47,670 bases of DNA, taken from assembly GCA_024681295.1 (NCBI GenBank), contig JAILBC010000039.1:1-47670 (forward strand), given 5' to 3'. The position numbers were made by a program, and so were the translations under genes. Below are positions 39,805-47,670 of the stretch, piece by piece; position 1 is the stretch's first letter; each line of letters starts with the position of its first letter. Source of the DNA: Bacteroidales bacterium. Lineage in GTDB: Bacteria; Bacteroidota; Bacteroidia; Bacteroidales; F082. The notes under the pieces were generated by a model that ran no database searches, had not been told where the DNA came from, and was given only the letters and a program-made list of their open reading frames with translations.

Positions 39805-40771
39805 ATTGTACGTTAGTCAAGTCAACGGTCAGGGTGATCGGCCGGCTTTGAGCCGCCACGGTGCCCACGCCGTTCGTCACATTTGAATATACTTGTGAGG
39901 GTTCGGTGACGAACTCCAGCAAGCCGCCATCGGCAAAGCTGTAGTTATTGTAACTCTTCTGGTATTTGTAAAGGCAGCCATCCACGCAGGAGACTTCCAA
40001 AACGAACGGCTCATAGATGACATCATCCCAAAACCTGCATTGCATGGACACCGAATACTCCTGTCCGTCAAAATACACATCATCAAAGACATTGAACTGT
40101 CCTCTGCCATAATACTCACTCTGTCCAAAGAGGTCGTCCACGTGAATCACGTTGGTCAGATCGGAAAACACGGGGTCGCCCGAGGTAAAGCCATCCAGCG
40201 CACCTTGGGGATAGATATTGTAATAATGTTCTCCCTCCGGGTCGTCGATCTTCAAAGCAAGGTACACCGTGATGCTCATCTCATTCTCGTCAACGTCCAC
40301 TCGAACGGTATCGAAGCTGATCACGGCAGGCTCGAAAGGCATGGAGGTCTCCGCCACTGCCACCTCCTCGAACTCGCTGGAGCTCACCTCGAAACGGAGG
40401 GCGTCGCCTTCGCAAAGCACATAGTCGCTTTCGCAATAGGTGTAGGCATACTGCAGCTCCTCGTAGAGCTCGCCCGTCTCCCAGGACTCATAGGTTACGT
40501 AATAGCCCGAGTCGATAACCCTCATGGACTCCTTGAAGACTCCGTTCACATAAAGGTCGGCCTTGGCATCCTTGACCCGGAGGTCCTTTTCATAGGCAAG
40601 GCCAAAGGAGGTCTTTTCCAAAACAAGGCGAGCCGGCTGACCCACTTGCTGCAGGCCATTCATCACCAACAGAGGTTCAGGCTCCAAATCGGTGTAAAGA
40701 ATGTATTTCTCGCAGGAACACATCCCCGCCATAATCATCAAAGCGATTAATAAAAATCTCAACTGTCTCAT
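39794..40771 (-). CDS. DUF4249 lipoprotein, receptor partner
   Basis: This 325-residue lipoprotein has a signal peptide ending MAGMCSC with Cys near residue 20. The mature part (EPLLVMNGLQQVGQPARLVLEKT, then a run of beta strands) matches DUF4249, a family that usually follows a TonB-dependent receptor with a carboxypeptidase-like domain. It is likely a surface binding partner. It begins directly after an AGAAGNN array (AGAAGT-ATG) that begins at the receptor stop. Substrate unknown. The last residues (TVDLTNVQFNK) overlap the octamer leader of the next gene. Confidence 0.85.
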   Translation of the reverse strand: MRQLRFLLIALMIMAGMCSCEKYILYTDLEPEPLLVMNGLQQVGQPARLVLEKTSFGLAYEKDLRVKDAKADLYVNGVFKESMRVIDSGYYVTYESWETGELYEELQYAYTYCESDYVLCEGDALRFEVSSSEFEEVAVAETSMPFEPAVISFDTVRVDVDENEMSITVYLALKIDDPEGEHYYNIYPQGALDGFTSGDPVFSDLTNVIHVDDLFGQSEYYGRGQFNVFDDVYFDGQEYSVSMQCRFWDDVIYEPFVLEVSCVDGCLYKYQKSYNNYSFADGGLLEFVTEPSQVYSNVTNGVGTVAAQSRPITLTVDLTNVQFNK

Positions 40772-40798
40772 ACTTCTTACTTCTTACTTCTGTCTTCT
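40772..40798 (-). repeat. AGAAGNN heptamer array at receptor / DUF4249 junction
   Basis: On the minus strand the units AGAAGAC, AGAAGTA, AGAAGTA and AGAAGT run from within the TAG stop of the receptor to the ATG at 40771. The array is the entire intergenic spacer. Confidence 0.85.
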
Positions 40799-43277
40799 AA
40801 AACTTGTACTGCCATGTCACCGTCGGAATAATCGGGAAGATGCAGATCTGATCCAGCATCTTGATGGTGGTTTCCTCACCCGTTGTGGGATCGAAGGAGG
40901 TGGATGTCTTCGGAATCACGATGAAAGGGTTGTTGTGGCACAGGGTGTTGTAAACGCTGATGCTGAAGATGCGCTCGCAGTACTTTTTCTGCTTGTGGAA
41001 GTTGGCCACAAGGTCGAGGCGCTGGTAGCTGTTGTATCGGTAGTTGTTGCGGCTCTCGACGTAGCCGATGGTTTGGGTCGCATAGTTGCCCGTATTCAGT
41101 CCGTGGTAGTCCTGCAGGGTGAGGGTGGCGCAGTTGCCCGTGCTGTAGATCCAGGTGGCACCCACGTCGACACGGTCGTTGAACTCATACATGAGCACGA
41201 TGTTGAGGTCATGGCGACGGTCGTACTTGGCGGGGAACACCCTGCCGAAGTTCAGCTCCTGGCCCGGACGGTCGAACAGCCTATCGGCGTGCGACCAGGT
41301 GTAGCCCACCCAGCCAGTGAGTTTGCCCACCTGCTTTTGGGCGAACAGCTCGACGCCATACGACCAGCCTTCGCCCATGACCACCTTGTCCTGCCAGTCG
41401 CTCTGGTCCAAGGAGAAGAACGAAGCGCCGTCCTTGTACTCCATCACGTTGTTCATCTTTTTGAAATAGCCCTCCACCGAGAACTCGAAGCCTTTCCAGT
41501 CATAGAAAGCCCCGACGCCGAACTGGTGGGCGTTCATCGGCACCACATGGCCCGTGACCGGCACCCAGAGGTCGGTAGGCAAACTGATGGCATTGCTCGA
41601 GAGCAGGTGGATGTACTGGCTCATGGAGGCATAACCCGCCTTGATCGAGAAGTCATCCGTCACCAAGGCCCTGAGGCTCACGCGGGGCTGCAGGCTGGGA
41701 TAGGTCTTCTGGTCGACGCTGAAGGTGGAGAAATGCAGTCCGGCGTTCAACTTGAAGTAGTCGTTGATGTTCCAGTTGTCCTCGACATAGAGGTCCGATT
41801 CCAGCGCCCTGATGCGCGAGTCGGAGGTCACGCTGTCGTATGCGAAGGAGGTATGTCCATCCTCGCTCTCGTTGATGTGGATGCCCGTGGTGGTGGGTCG
41901 GTAGATATGATGCGTGAGGCTGGCGCCGAACTTGACGTCGTGGTTCTCGAACGGCTTGTAGTCGAAATCGGCCTTGGCGCTGAGGTCGTAGATGCCCGAG
42001 TTCAGCCCCAGGTTCATGCTTTCCGAGTAAGTCGAGACCTGGCCATGGTCGTCCTGGATCTCCTCCCCGATGATTTCAGCGCCCATATAATGGCGGTATT
42101 GCGTATAGGCGCCGGTGACGTTCATGAAGAGGTTAGGCTGGATGATGTGGTTCCACCGGAGGGCGGCCACGCGGTTGCCCCACTTCCAGTTGAGGTTGAG
42201 CTTCTGCGTGGCGTTCACGAAGCCGTAGTTGCTGCTCTGATAGTCATCCTTGTATTTGACGTTGGCGTACACCTTGTCGTCGCCCGAGTACAGGCTGAAG
42301 AAAAGCCGGTCCTTGTCGGAGAACCGATGGTTGAGTTTCAGGTTCAGGTCATAGAAATAATAGCCGCCCCAGGCGGAGTTCGACCCCGTCTCGGTTTCCC
42401 GCTTCACCATGTAGTTGATCAGTGGGGCGGTGATAAAGTCATAATAGGTGCGGCGGAACGAGAGGTTGAACGAGGTCTTGCCCTTCACGATGGGACCTTC
42501 CACGTTGACCTTGGCGGCGATGAGGCCGATGCTGACATTGCCGTGATACTCGTACATGTCGCCGTCCTTCATGCGCACGTCGACCACCGAGGAGAGGCGC
42601 CCCCCGAAACGCGCGGGGAAGTTGCCCTTGTAGAGGGTGACGTTCTTGATGGCGTCGGAGTTGAAGGCCGAGAAGAAACCCGCCGCATGGTTCACGTTAT
42701 AGAGGGGCACGCCGTCGAGAAGGATGAGGTTCTCGTCGGGACCGCCGCCACGGACGTACATGCCCGCCGAGCCCTCGGTGCCCGACTGCACACCGGGCAT
42801 CAGCTGCAAGGCCTTGATGACATCGGTCTCTCCAAACAAAGCCGGGACCTTCTTGAGCTGCATGACAGGGAGCTCGATGGTGCTCATCTGCGTGCCTTTG
42901 ACATTGCTCTCGATGGCCCTGGCCGTCACCGTCACCTCGTTAAGCTGGTTCGACTGCGCCAAGGCGATGTTGATGACCGTGTCGCTCTTCAGCTGAAAAG
43001 CCGACTCATAAGGCTCAAAACCCACAAACGAAGCCTTCAGGCTGACGGCACCGTCAGGCAGCTTCAAGGTGTAATAGCCGTAATTGTTGGTCACCGCGCC
43101 TTTCATCGTGGCCGCATCGTAAACCGAAGCCCCCAGCAGGGTCTCCTGGCTCTTGGCGTCCGTGATGTATCCGCTGACGGTATGTGATTTCTTAACATTT
43201 TGTGCCATCGCCCCTCCCAAAGGAATAAGCAATGACACTAAAAATAAAAACTTTAGTTTAGCGTTAAAAGAATGCAT
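40797..43277 (-). CDS. TonB-dependent receptor with carboxypeptidase-like domain
   Basis: This 826-residue protein has a signal peptide (about 1-26, ending GGAMAQ), a carboxypeptidase-like regulatory domain (about 30-115, VSGYITDAKSQETLLGASVY), a plug (about 120-235, with VRGGGPDENLILLDGVPLYN) and a 22-strand barrel. The C-terminus ends WQYKF with the aromatic residue needed for barrel insertion. It is the usual partner type of DUF4249 lipoproteins. The substrate is unknown. Divergent from the LptF/G permease; the 76-bp intergenic region has a small palindrome (AACGG-CAT-CCGTT at about 43303-43315). Confidence 0.93.
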   Translation of the reverse strand: MHSFNAKLKFLFLVSLLIPLGGAMAQNVKKSHTVSGYITDAKSQETLLGASVYDAATMKGAVTNNYGYYTLKLPDGAVSLKASFVGFEPYESAFQLKSDTVINIALAQSNQLNEVTVTARAIESNVKGTQMSTIELPVMQLKKVPALFGETDVIKALQLMPGVQSGTEGSAGMYVRGGGPDENLILLDGVPLYNVNHAAGFFSAFNSDAIKNVTLYKGNFPARFGGRLSSVVDVRMKDGDMYEYHGNVSIGLIAAKVNVEGPIVKGKTSFNLSFRRTYYDFITAPLINYMVKRETETGSNSAWGGYYFYDLNLKLNHRFSDKDRLFFSLYSGDDKVYANVKYKDDYQSSNYGFVNATQKLNLNWKWGNRVAALRWNHIIQPNLFMNVTGAYTQYRHYMGAEIIGEEIQDDHGQVSTYSESMNLGLNSGIYDLSAKADFDYKPFENHDVKFGASLTHHIYRPTTTGIHINESEDGHTSFAYDSVTSDSRIRALESDLYVEDNWNINDYFKLNAGLHFSTFSVDQKTYPSLQPRVSLRALVTDDFSIKAGYASMSQYIHLLSSNAISLPTDLWVPVTGHVVPMNAHQFGVGAFYDWKGFEFSVEGYFKKMNNVMEYKDGASFFSLDQSDWQDKVVMGEGWSYGVELFAQKQVGKLTGWVGYTWSHADRLFDRPGQELNFGRVFPAKYDRRHDLNIVLMYEFNDRVDVGATWIYSTGNCATLTLQDYHGLNTGNYATQTIGYVESRNNYRYNSYQRLDLVANFHKQKKYCERIFSISVYNTLCHNNPFIVIPKTSTSFDPTTGEETTIKMLDQICIFPIIPTVTWQYKF

Positions 43278-43329
43278 GACTCACTTTTGATTACCACATG
43301 AAAAACGGCATCCGTTAAGAAATATTGTT

Positions 43330-43337
43330 TACCTTTG
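43330..43337 (+). promoter_or_regulatory. -7 box of the LptF/G permease gene
   Basis: TACCTTTG matches TAnnTTTG, 16 bases before the GTG start at 43354. No -33 TTTG at normal spacing. Confidence 0.55.
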
Positions 43338-43353
43338 CAATAATAAATCGATA

Positions 43354-44817
43354 GTGAAAAAACTATACCAACTCATATTGAAATCGTTTTTCGGCAGCTT
43401 CATCTTCACGTTTTTCATCGTGATCTTCGTGCTGCTGATGCAATTCTTATGGGTGTATGTGGACGACCTGGTAGGCAAAGGCCTCTCGTTCAAGATCATC
43501 ATGGAGCTCTTCTTCCACGCTTCGGTCACCTTCGTGCCCATGGCCCTGCCTCTAGCCATCCTCCTGGCCTCCATCATGAGCTTCGGCGACCTGGGAGAGC
43601 ATTACGAGCTGGTGGCCATCAAGGCCTCGGGCATCTCCATCTGGAAAGCCATGCGGCCGGTGTTCCTCTTCTCCATCCTCCTCAGCGGACTGGCCTTCGT
43701 CTTCTCCAACAGCATCAACCCCGTCGCCATGCTGAAGTTCAAGACCCTGCTCTTCGACGTGAGGAAACAGAAGCTGGCGTTCGACATCAAGGAAGGCGTG
43801 TTTTACAAGGATATAGAAAATTACGTCATTTATGTAGACAAAAAAGGGAAAGACGGAAGCACCATCTATGGGGTGAAGATCTACGACCACACCCAAAGGA
43901 CGGGAAACACCAAGATCATGGTGGCCGACTCCGGGATGATGTCGCTGAGTCCCAACCAACGCAGCATCATCTTCACCTTGTACAACGGGCACAACTACAC
44001 GGAGGACAACTCCGACAAGCAGACCTACAAGTTCAACCGTCCCTTCGAGCGGATGTCGTTCAAGGAGGAGCAGATCAAGTTCAGCCTGGCCAGCTTCGAC
44101 CTGACACGATCCAACGAGGACATGTACAAGTCCTACCAGTCCATGATGAACATCCACCAGCTGAGCACCGCCTTGGACTCTCTGGAGCTGCGGTACGACA
44201 GCAAGCAGCAGGCATTCAGCGAGAGCTTCGTGCGAAGGCTGGCCAATTATGAGGGAGGGAAACGGAAAACGGAAAACGGAGAGTGGAAAACGGAGAACGG
44301 AGAGTGGAGAGTGGAAAACGGAAAACTGGAATGGCCGCTGATGGAGCACCTCGAGCCGGAGAGCCGGAGCACCGTGTTGGAGGTGGCCACGGGTCTCGCG
44401 CGCAACGCCAAGGACAACGTGGAGTTCAACAAGCAAGACCTGGGGGCGCAAGACCTCAATATCAAGAAACACAAGAAGGAATGGCATAAGAAATTCACCC
44501 TGAGCTTCGCTTGCCTGATCTTCTTCCTCATCGGAGCACCGCTGGGCACCATCATCCGGAAAGGAGGACTGGGACTCCCCGTGGTGGTCTCCGTGTTGTT
44601 CTTCGTCATCTACTACATCATCTCCACCGTGGCGGAACGCATGGCCGAGTTTGGCGACCTGAACATGTTCCTCGGCGTCTGGCTCTCGTCCATCCTCATC
44701 CTGCCCATCGGACTGTTCCTCACCTTCAAGGCCACCACCGACTCTTCCCTGTTCGATGGCGACAGCTGGAAAAAAATGTTCCATAAACTCTTCCATAGAA
44801 AAAGCACTGCGCAATGA
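43354..44817 (+). CDS. LptF/LptG-family permease (YjgP/YjgQ)
   Basis: This 487-residue membrane protein has three N-terminal helices (about 8-28, 55-75 and 95-115), a large beta-jelly-roll soluble domain (about 130-350) and three C-terminal helices (about 385-480). This is the layout of LptF/LptG, the membrane part of the ABC exporter that extracts LPS. The start is GTG, 16 bases after the -7 box. Residues about 302-325 are encoded by a ten-unit GGARARY heptamer array in frame (44257-44326), giving the repetitive phrases KTENGEW and VENGK. Slippage in it would shift the frame. It overlaps the next gene by ATGA. Confidence 0.9.
   Translation: MKKLYQLILKSFFGSFIFTFFIVIFVLLMQFLWVYVDDLVGKGLSFKIIMELFFHASVTFVPMALPLAILLASIMSFGDLGEHYELVAIKASGISIWKAMRPVFLFSILLSGLAFVFSNSINPVAMLKFKTLLFDVRKQKLAFDIKEGVFYKDIENYVIYVDKKGKDGSTIYGVKIYDHTQRTGNTKIMVADSGMMSLSPNQRSIIFTLYNGHNYTEDNSDKQTYKFNRPFERMSFKEEQIKFSLASFDLTRSNEDMYKSYQSMMNIHQLSTALDSLELRYDSKQQAFSESFVRRLANYEGGKRKTENGEWKTENGEWRVENGKLEWPLMEHLEPESRSTVLEVATGLARNAKDNVEFNKQDLGAQDLNIKKHKKEWHKKFTLSFACLIFFLIGAPLGTIIRKGGLGLPVVVSVLFFVIYYIISTVAERMAEFGDLNMFLGVWLSSILILPIGLFLTFKATTDSSLFDGDSWKKMFHKLFHRKSTAQ
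44257..44326 (+). repeat. Ten-unit heptamer array inside a coding region
   Basis: Units are GGGAAAC, GGAAAAC twice, GGAGAGT, GGAAAAC, GGAGAAC, GGAGAGT twice, GGAAAAC twice. The family is that of 39385-39412. It lies in the soluble loop of the LptF/G permease. Only gains or losses of three units keep the frame. Confidence 0.92.
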
Positions 44818-46031
44818 AAATACTCCTCCTTTGCAACAAATCACCCTACCCCACCTTCGAGGGCGGACCGATGGCCATGAACAGCATCATCACCGGTCTG
44901 CTGGAGGCTGGGCACCAGGTCAAGATCCTCGCGGTCAACAGCAAGAAATACAACGTCACCATGGACGACATCCCCGAGGACTATCGGAAGAAGACCGGCA
45001 TCGAGCTGATCGACGTGGATCTCCGCGTCAAGCCCGTCCAGGCCCTCAAAAACCTGTTCTCCACCAAGTCGTACCATGTGGAGCGGTTCATCTCGAAGGA
45101 CTTCACCAACCGCCTCGTTGAGGTGCTCAAGGAAGACATCTACGACGTGGTGCAGCTCGAGACCCTCTTCATGGCACCTTATGTGGACACCATCCGCAAA
45201 TACACCAAAGCCTTGATTGTGCTGAGGGCGCACAACGTCGAGCATCTCATCTGGGAACGCATCGCCAAAGGCACCCGGTTCTTCCTCAAACGAATGTATA
45301 TCAACCATTTGGCCAAGACGCTGAAGAACTACGAGCTCAACGCCATCAACCAAGTCGACGGCATCGCCGCCATCACACGGAAAGATGCCGCCTTCTTCAG
45401 GAAGTATTGCGCCACACCCACCATCGACATCCCGTACGGCGTGTACCCCGAAGAGTTCCATCCCAACTACGAGGTCCAGGAACAGCCCCAGTTCTACCAC
45501 ATCGGGTCGATGAACTGGATGCCCAACGAGGAAGGCATCCGCTGGTTCGTCGACGACTGTCTCGACTCTGTCGTCGCCAAAGTGCCCGATTTCGTGTTCC
45601 ACCTGGCGGGACGCAACATGCCCGAATGGCTCAAGGAGATGAAGAACCCCCATGTCGACGTCATCGGTGAGGTGCCTGACGCCAAGGAGTTCGTCGCCAA
45701 CCACGACGTCGCCATCGTCCCCCTGCTCTCCGGCAGCGGCATCCGCATCAAGATCATCGAGTCGATGGCCTTGGGCAAGACTGTCATCACCACCCAAGTG
45801 GGCGCCGAGGGCATCCTCTATGAGGAGGACGTCAACATCATCATCGCCGAGAACAAGGCCAAGATGGCTGAAGCCATCCGGCGCATCAACGAGAACCCGG
45901 CCATGGCGGAACGCATCGGAAGAGCAGCTCGGAAACTCGTGGAAGACGTCTACGACAACCGCAAGCTCACCGAACGGTTGCTCCTGTTTTACCAACAAAT
46001 CAAGCCATCCTCAAAAATCACCTTCGTCTGA
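44814..46031 (+). CDS. Glycosyltransferase, family 4 type
   Basis: This 405-residue GT-B enzyme has the N-terminal phrase KILLLCNKSPYPTFEGGPMAM, VLRAHNVEHLIWERI (about 145), IPYGVYPEEFHPNY linking the lobes (about 207), and a C-terminal donor-binding part with PLLSGSGIRIKIIESMALGK (about 305-325) and the family Glu (KIIES). It probably transfers a sugar to a cell-surface glycan. It is paralogous to the next gene and overlaps lptF/G by four bases. The specific sugar is unknown. Confidence 0.9.
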   Translation: MKILLLCNKSPYPTFEGGPMAMNSIITGLLEAGHQVKILAVNSKKYNVTMDDIPEDYRKKTGIELIDVDLRVKPVQALKNLFSTKSYHVERFISKDFTNRLVEVLKEDIYDVVQLETLFMAPYVDTIRKYTKALIVLRAHNVEHLIWERIAKGTRFFLKRMYINHLAKTLKNYELNAINQVDGIAAITRKDAAFFRKYCATPTIDIPYGVYPEEFHPNYEVQEQPQFYHIGSMNWMPNEEGIRWFVDDCLDSVVAKVPDFVFHLAGRNMPEWLKEMKNPHVDVIGEVPDAKEFVANHDVAIVPLLSGSGIRIKIIESMALGKTVITTQVGAEGILYEEDVNIIIAENKAKMAEAIRRINENPAMAERIGRAARKLVEDVYDNRKLTERLLLFYQQIKPSSKITFV

Positions 46032-46033
46032 CC

Positions 46034-47218
46034 ATGAAGATTTTTGTACTCCTACCCCGCATCCCCTATCCGCTTGAGAAAGGCGACAAGCTCAGGGCTT
46101 ACAACCAGATCAAACAGCTGGCCAAGCGAAACGAGATCGTGCTCTGCGCCCTTAACGACAACGCCAAAGTCGACGAGCAGCAGGCCTTCCAAGCCCTGCA
46201 ACCCTACTGCAGCTCCATCAACTTCATCAAGATCTCCAAGCCCCAGATCCTCATGGGACTCGTCAGAGCCTTCTTCAAGGGCCTGCCCATGCAATGCGGC
46301 TATTTCTACAACCGCAAGGCGGCACACAAGGTGAACGAGCTCATCGCCAGGCACAAGCCCGACCTGCTGTTCGGACAACTCGTCCGCGTCGCCGAATACA
46401 TCCGCCACAGCGAGCTTCCCAAAGCCATCGACTACCAGGACGTGTTCTCGTATGGGATGAAACGCCGACGCGACATCGCCAGCTTCCTCACCAAGCCGGT
46501 CTTCAACATGGAATACAAGAGACTGTGCCGCTATGAGGCCGCCGTGTTCGACGAGTTTCAGGTGAAGTCCATCATCAGCCAGCCCGACCGCGACCTGATT
46601 CCCCACCCCATGCGCGACCAGATCCTCATCATCCCCAACGGAGTGGACCATGAGTTCTTCAAGCCGCAACGGCAGGAGAAGCGCTACGACATCGTGTTCA
46701 CCGGCAACATGAGCTATGCGCCTAATGTGAATGCCGTCGACTATCTCGCCAACGAGATCCTGCCCCTCGTGTGGAAACAGGTGCCCGAAGCCAAGATGTA
46801 TATCGCCGGCGCCTCTCCCGACCCCAAGGTCAAGAAAGCCGCCTCGGAACGCATCGTCATCAGCGGCTGGCTCGACGACATCCGCGACGCCTACGCCCAA
46901 AGCCGGGTGTTCATCGCCCCGATGCGCATCGGCACGGGACTTCAAAACAAGCTGCTCGAGGCCATGTCGATGCACCTGCCCGCCATCACCACCCCATTGG
47001 CCAACGCCTCCCTCGGCGCAAAGCCCGGCGAGGAGATCCTGGTGGGCAGCAATGCCGAAGAACTGGCCCGGCACATCATCACCCTTCTCACCGACCAGGA
47101 CAAGGCCCAGCAGGTCGCACAAGCCGGATACGACTTCACCAACCGCGTCTACGATTGGGGAAAATCCACCGAACTCCTGGAGGAAGCCATGAAAAACGCT
47201 CTTAATTATAAATTATAA
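46034..47218 (+). CDS. Glycosyltransferase, family 4 type (second)
   Basis: This 394-residue GT-B enzyme begins KIFVLLPRIPYPLEKGDKLR and has IIPNGVDHEFFKP (about 210), FTGNMSYAPNVNAV (about 228) and a C-terminal IAPMRIGTGLQNKLLEAMSM (about 295-315) with the nucleotide-sugar Glu. The opening resembles glycosyltransferases of the TIGR03087 (exosortase-associated) type, but no exosortase is nearby. It begins two bases after the first glycosyltransferase. The last codons and TAA stop are made of AATTATA heptamers. Confidence 0.9.
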   Translation: MKIFVLLPRIPYPLEKGDKLRAYNQIKQLAKRNEIVLCALNDNAKVDEQQAFQALQPYCSSINFIKISKPQILMGLVRAFFKGLPMQCGYFYNRKAAHKVNELIARHKPDLLFGQLVRVAEYIRHSELPKAIDYQDVFSYGMKRRRDIASFLTKPVFNMEYKRLCRYEAAVFDEFQVKSIISQPDRDLIPHPMRDQILIIPNGVDHEFFKPQRQEKRYDIVFTGNMSYAPNVNAVDYLANEILPLVWKQVPEAKMYIAGASPDPKVKKAASERIVISGWLDDIRDAYAQSRVFIAPMRIGTGLQNKLLEAMSMHLPAITTPLANASLGAKPGEEILVGSNAEELARHIITLLTDQDKAQQVAQAGYDFTNRVYDWGKSTELLEEAMKNALNYKL

Positions 47219-47238
47219 ATTATAAATTCTGAATTCAC
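47204..47238 (+). repeat. AATTNNN heptamer array
   Basis: Five heptamers (AATTATA three times, AATTCTG, AATTCAC) plus one C lead into the ATG at 47240. The array encodes the end of the glycosyltransferase (NYKL), holds its TAA and fills the gap, just as the AGAAGNN arrays do elsewhere. Confidence 0.8.
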
Positions 47239-47239
47239 C

Positions 47240-47670
47240 ATGCCCCAGCCCGACGACAAAAAAATCATCTTCTCGATGGTAGGCGTGAGCAAAATCATCC
47301 CGCCGTCGAGACAAATCCTGAAAGACATCTACCTCTCCTTCTTCTATGGAGCCAAGATCGGCATCATCGGCTTGAATGGAGCTGGTAAATCAACCCTCCT
47401 GCGCATCATCGCCGGCAAGGAGAAGTCATACAACGGCGAAGTGGTCTTCTCCCCCGGCTACTCCGTCGGCATGCTCGACCAGGAGCCCCAACTCGACGAC
47501 GAAAAGACCGTCCGCCAAGTAGTGGAAGAAGGCGTCCAAGAGATCGTCGACATCCTGAAGGAATACGAAGACATCAACAACCAGTTCGCTGAACCTGACG
47601 CCGACTTCGACAAGCTCATCGCCCGTCAAGGGGAACTCACCGAACTCATCGAACAACACGACGCCTGGGA
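47240..47670 (+). CDS. ettA: ABC-F protein EttA-type, translational throttle (partial, 3' end missing)
   Basis: The first 143 residues of an ABC-F ATPase are in the window. SMVGVSKIIPPSRQILKDIYLSF is split as SMVGVSKI and ILKDIYLSF; Walker A GLNGAGKST is near residue 48, and YSVGMLDQEPQLDDEKTV follows at about 75. This matches EttA, which binds the ribosomal E site and gates translation by ATP/ADP ratio. The signature motif and second domain lie beyond the window. The start ATG directly follows the AATTNNN heptamer array. Confidence 0.88.
   Translation, partial: MPQPDDKKIIFSMVGVSKIIPPSRQILKDIYLSFFYGAKIGIIGLNGAGKSTLLRIIAGKEKSYNGEVVFSPGYSVGMLDQEPQLDDEKTVRQVVEEGVQEIVDILKEYEDINNQFAEPDADFDKLIARQGELTELIEQHDAW

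Noticed and set aside
40701..43187. Open frame of 828 residues antisense to the TonB-dependent receptor
   Set aside because: Same shadow effect; the sequence is low-quality Val/His/Glu-rich, whereas the minus strand encodes a full receptor with signal peptide, plug and terminal Phe.
44257..44326. CRISPR-like array
   Set aside because: The unit is 7 bp with no spacers and lies in a coding frame; no cas genes are in the window.

Overview
The window is a chromosomal segment of a member of the Bacteroidota, most likely order Bacteroidales. The evidence is: -7 boxes of the type TAnnTTTG (mostly TATCTTTG) close to start codons, almost no Shine-Dalgarno sites, two TonB-dependent receptors with dedicated lipoprotein partners, a fused MurF-alanine racemase, DUF4271, DUF4249 and DUF5689 proteins, and SPII lipoproteins. 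Most genes are GC-rich at the wobble position; the stretch from about 14.7 to 17.0 kb is visibly AT-richer.

Layout. 1-4.4 kb: a truncated lipoprotein, the initiator tRNA, era, a small lipoprotein, der and a MORN-repeat lipoprotein. 4.3-12.3 kb (minus): S4/Hsp15-like protein, dihydroorotase, a polyprenol-phosphate glycosyltransferase, a large modular surface lipoprotein and a TonB-dependent receptor. An exported endonuclease/exonuclease/phosphatase protein is divergent at 12.4 kb; together the last three look like an extracellular nucleic-acid or phosphoester uptake locus. 13.4-17 kb is an accessory island: a palindrome cluster, a DUF262-HNH nuclease, an EcoRI-family adenine methyltransferase, a structured non-coding stretch, a small XRE regulator divergent from them, an unknown 147-residue protein and a candidate small RNA. 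17-19.2 kb: a GH20 hexosaminidase lipoprotein.

19.2-28.3 kb (minus) is the most novel part. It is a tight four-gene operon encoding a two-helix membrane protein, two paralogous giants of 1335 and 1234 residues (signal peptide, ectodomain of different size, one membrane helix, long conserved C-terminal part), and a zinc-ribbon protein with a Pro/Gln-rich linker and a C-terminal membrane anchor. I recognise no function for it. 28.3-33.0 kb (minus): pta, ackA and murF-alr, overlapping or close together.

33.1-39.4 kb (plus) is a compact run of DUF4271, hemD, rnpA, yidD, an S41 protease, an O-antigen ligase-like protein, cdd and gtrA, mostly joined by 1-4 base overlaps. 39.4-43.3 kb (minus): a PAS-like protein, a DUF4249 lipoprotein and its TonB-dependent receptor. 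43.4 kb to the end (plus): an LptF/LptG-type permease, two family-4 glycosyltransferases and the start of an EttA-type ABC-F protein.

A second theme is small-scale repeat structure. Oriented heptamer arrays (AGAAGNN, GGARARY, AATTNNN) and octamer arrays sit at gene junctions, often supplying the stop codon of one gene and abutting the ATG of the next. One ten-unit heptamer array lies inside the coding frame of the LptF/G permease. REP-like palindromes occur at three places, and two of them provide the stop codon of the neighbouring gene.
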